Source of the DNA: JACKGS01 sp964448015
Lineage (GTDB): Bacteria; Patescibacteriota; Saccharimonadia; Saccharimonadales; UBA7683
Length of the DNA: 40,269 bases
Assembly: GCA_964448015.1 (NCBI GenBank)
Contig: CAYUUV010000004.1
Location: 1 to 40,269 of the forward strand
Reading direction: 5' to 3'
Each line of letters begins with the position of its first letter. Positions within the stretch are counted from its first letter, which is position 1. Made by a program: the position numbers and the translations under genes. The notes below the pieces were generated by a model. That model saw nothing but the letters and a program-made list of their open reading frames with translations, was not told the origin of the DNA and searched no databases. Below are positions 40,191-40,269 of this stretch, piece by piece.

Positions 40191-40269
40191 ATTGCACGAT
40201 GAGAGGGTGGGGTGCTATCATACAAACATAAGCACAACATATACGGTTTGTTTGAGGGAGTCCAAAGAG

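Overview
This window reads as a scaffold from a small-genome bacterium of the Candidate Phyla Radiation, most likely a Candidatus Saccharibacteria (TM7) relative. The inference rests on an archaeal/eukaryal-type short ProRS, a zinc-free L31, a MurD-MurL pair, compact overlapping housekeeping genes, normal use of TGA as stop, and a very regular placement of the -10 box 6-8 bases before the start codon (leaderless mRNAs). A run of exactly 100 N at 6015-6114 marks a scaffold join, so this is probably a metagenome-assembled genome; linkage across it is not proven.

Layout. 1-1033: prfA, cut by the window edge. 1034-5460: accessory region with palindromic repeats, a CopG/RelE-type toxin-antitoxin pair whose toxin is frameshifted, a DUF5674 pair, a Phd/VapC pair, and three small MSEK-starting proteins, each driven by a copy of the same promoter with an (AG)7 spacer. 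5478-13683: translation and envelope housekeeping (rpmE2, rpsB, tsf, frr, uppS, rseP, CPBP protease, proS, greA). 13708-27287: a membrane protein, lysS, EamA transporter, YdjM-like membrane protein, a large unknown acidic protein, FAD oxidase, ABC exporter, alpha/beta hydrolase, a membrane-anchored unknown, serS, hpf. 27421-32418: a foreign-looking, more G+C-rich island between hpf and secA. 32492-40190: secA, an unknown reverse-strand gene, an M16 peptidase, murD and murL.

The island is the most striking part. It is built from two consecutive transcription units of the same design: a near-perfect sigma-70-type promoter, a palindrome TCAGTT-mAC-AACTGA just after the start site, protein genes, and then a roughly 180-base structured element ending in a complete type III hammerhead ribozyme. 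The two 52-base ribozymes are identical, while the hairpins before them differ by compensatory changes, which is strong internal evidence for a functional RNA. Unit 1 encodes a single-pass membrane protein and a lipoprotein. Unit 2 encodes what looks like a complete ubiquitin-like conjugation set: a membrane-anchored protein with a putative E2-like domain, a JAMM/JAB deubiquitinase-like protease, a ThiF/E1-like enzyme and an 82-residue beta-grasp ubiquitin-like protein ending in Gly. I infer that the ribozymes make the 3' ends of these mRNAs, because no classical terminator follows either unit.

Smaller points of interest are palindromic repeats inserted in frame in murD and murL, a predicted H-type pseudoknot upstream of the gene before lysS, SD-sequestering leaders on rpsB and murD, and possible slippage-prone promoter spacers.
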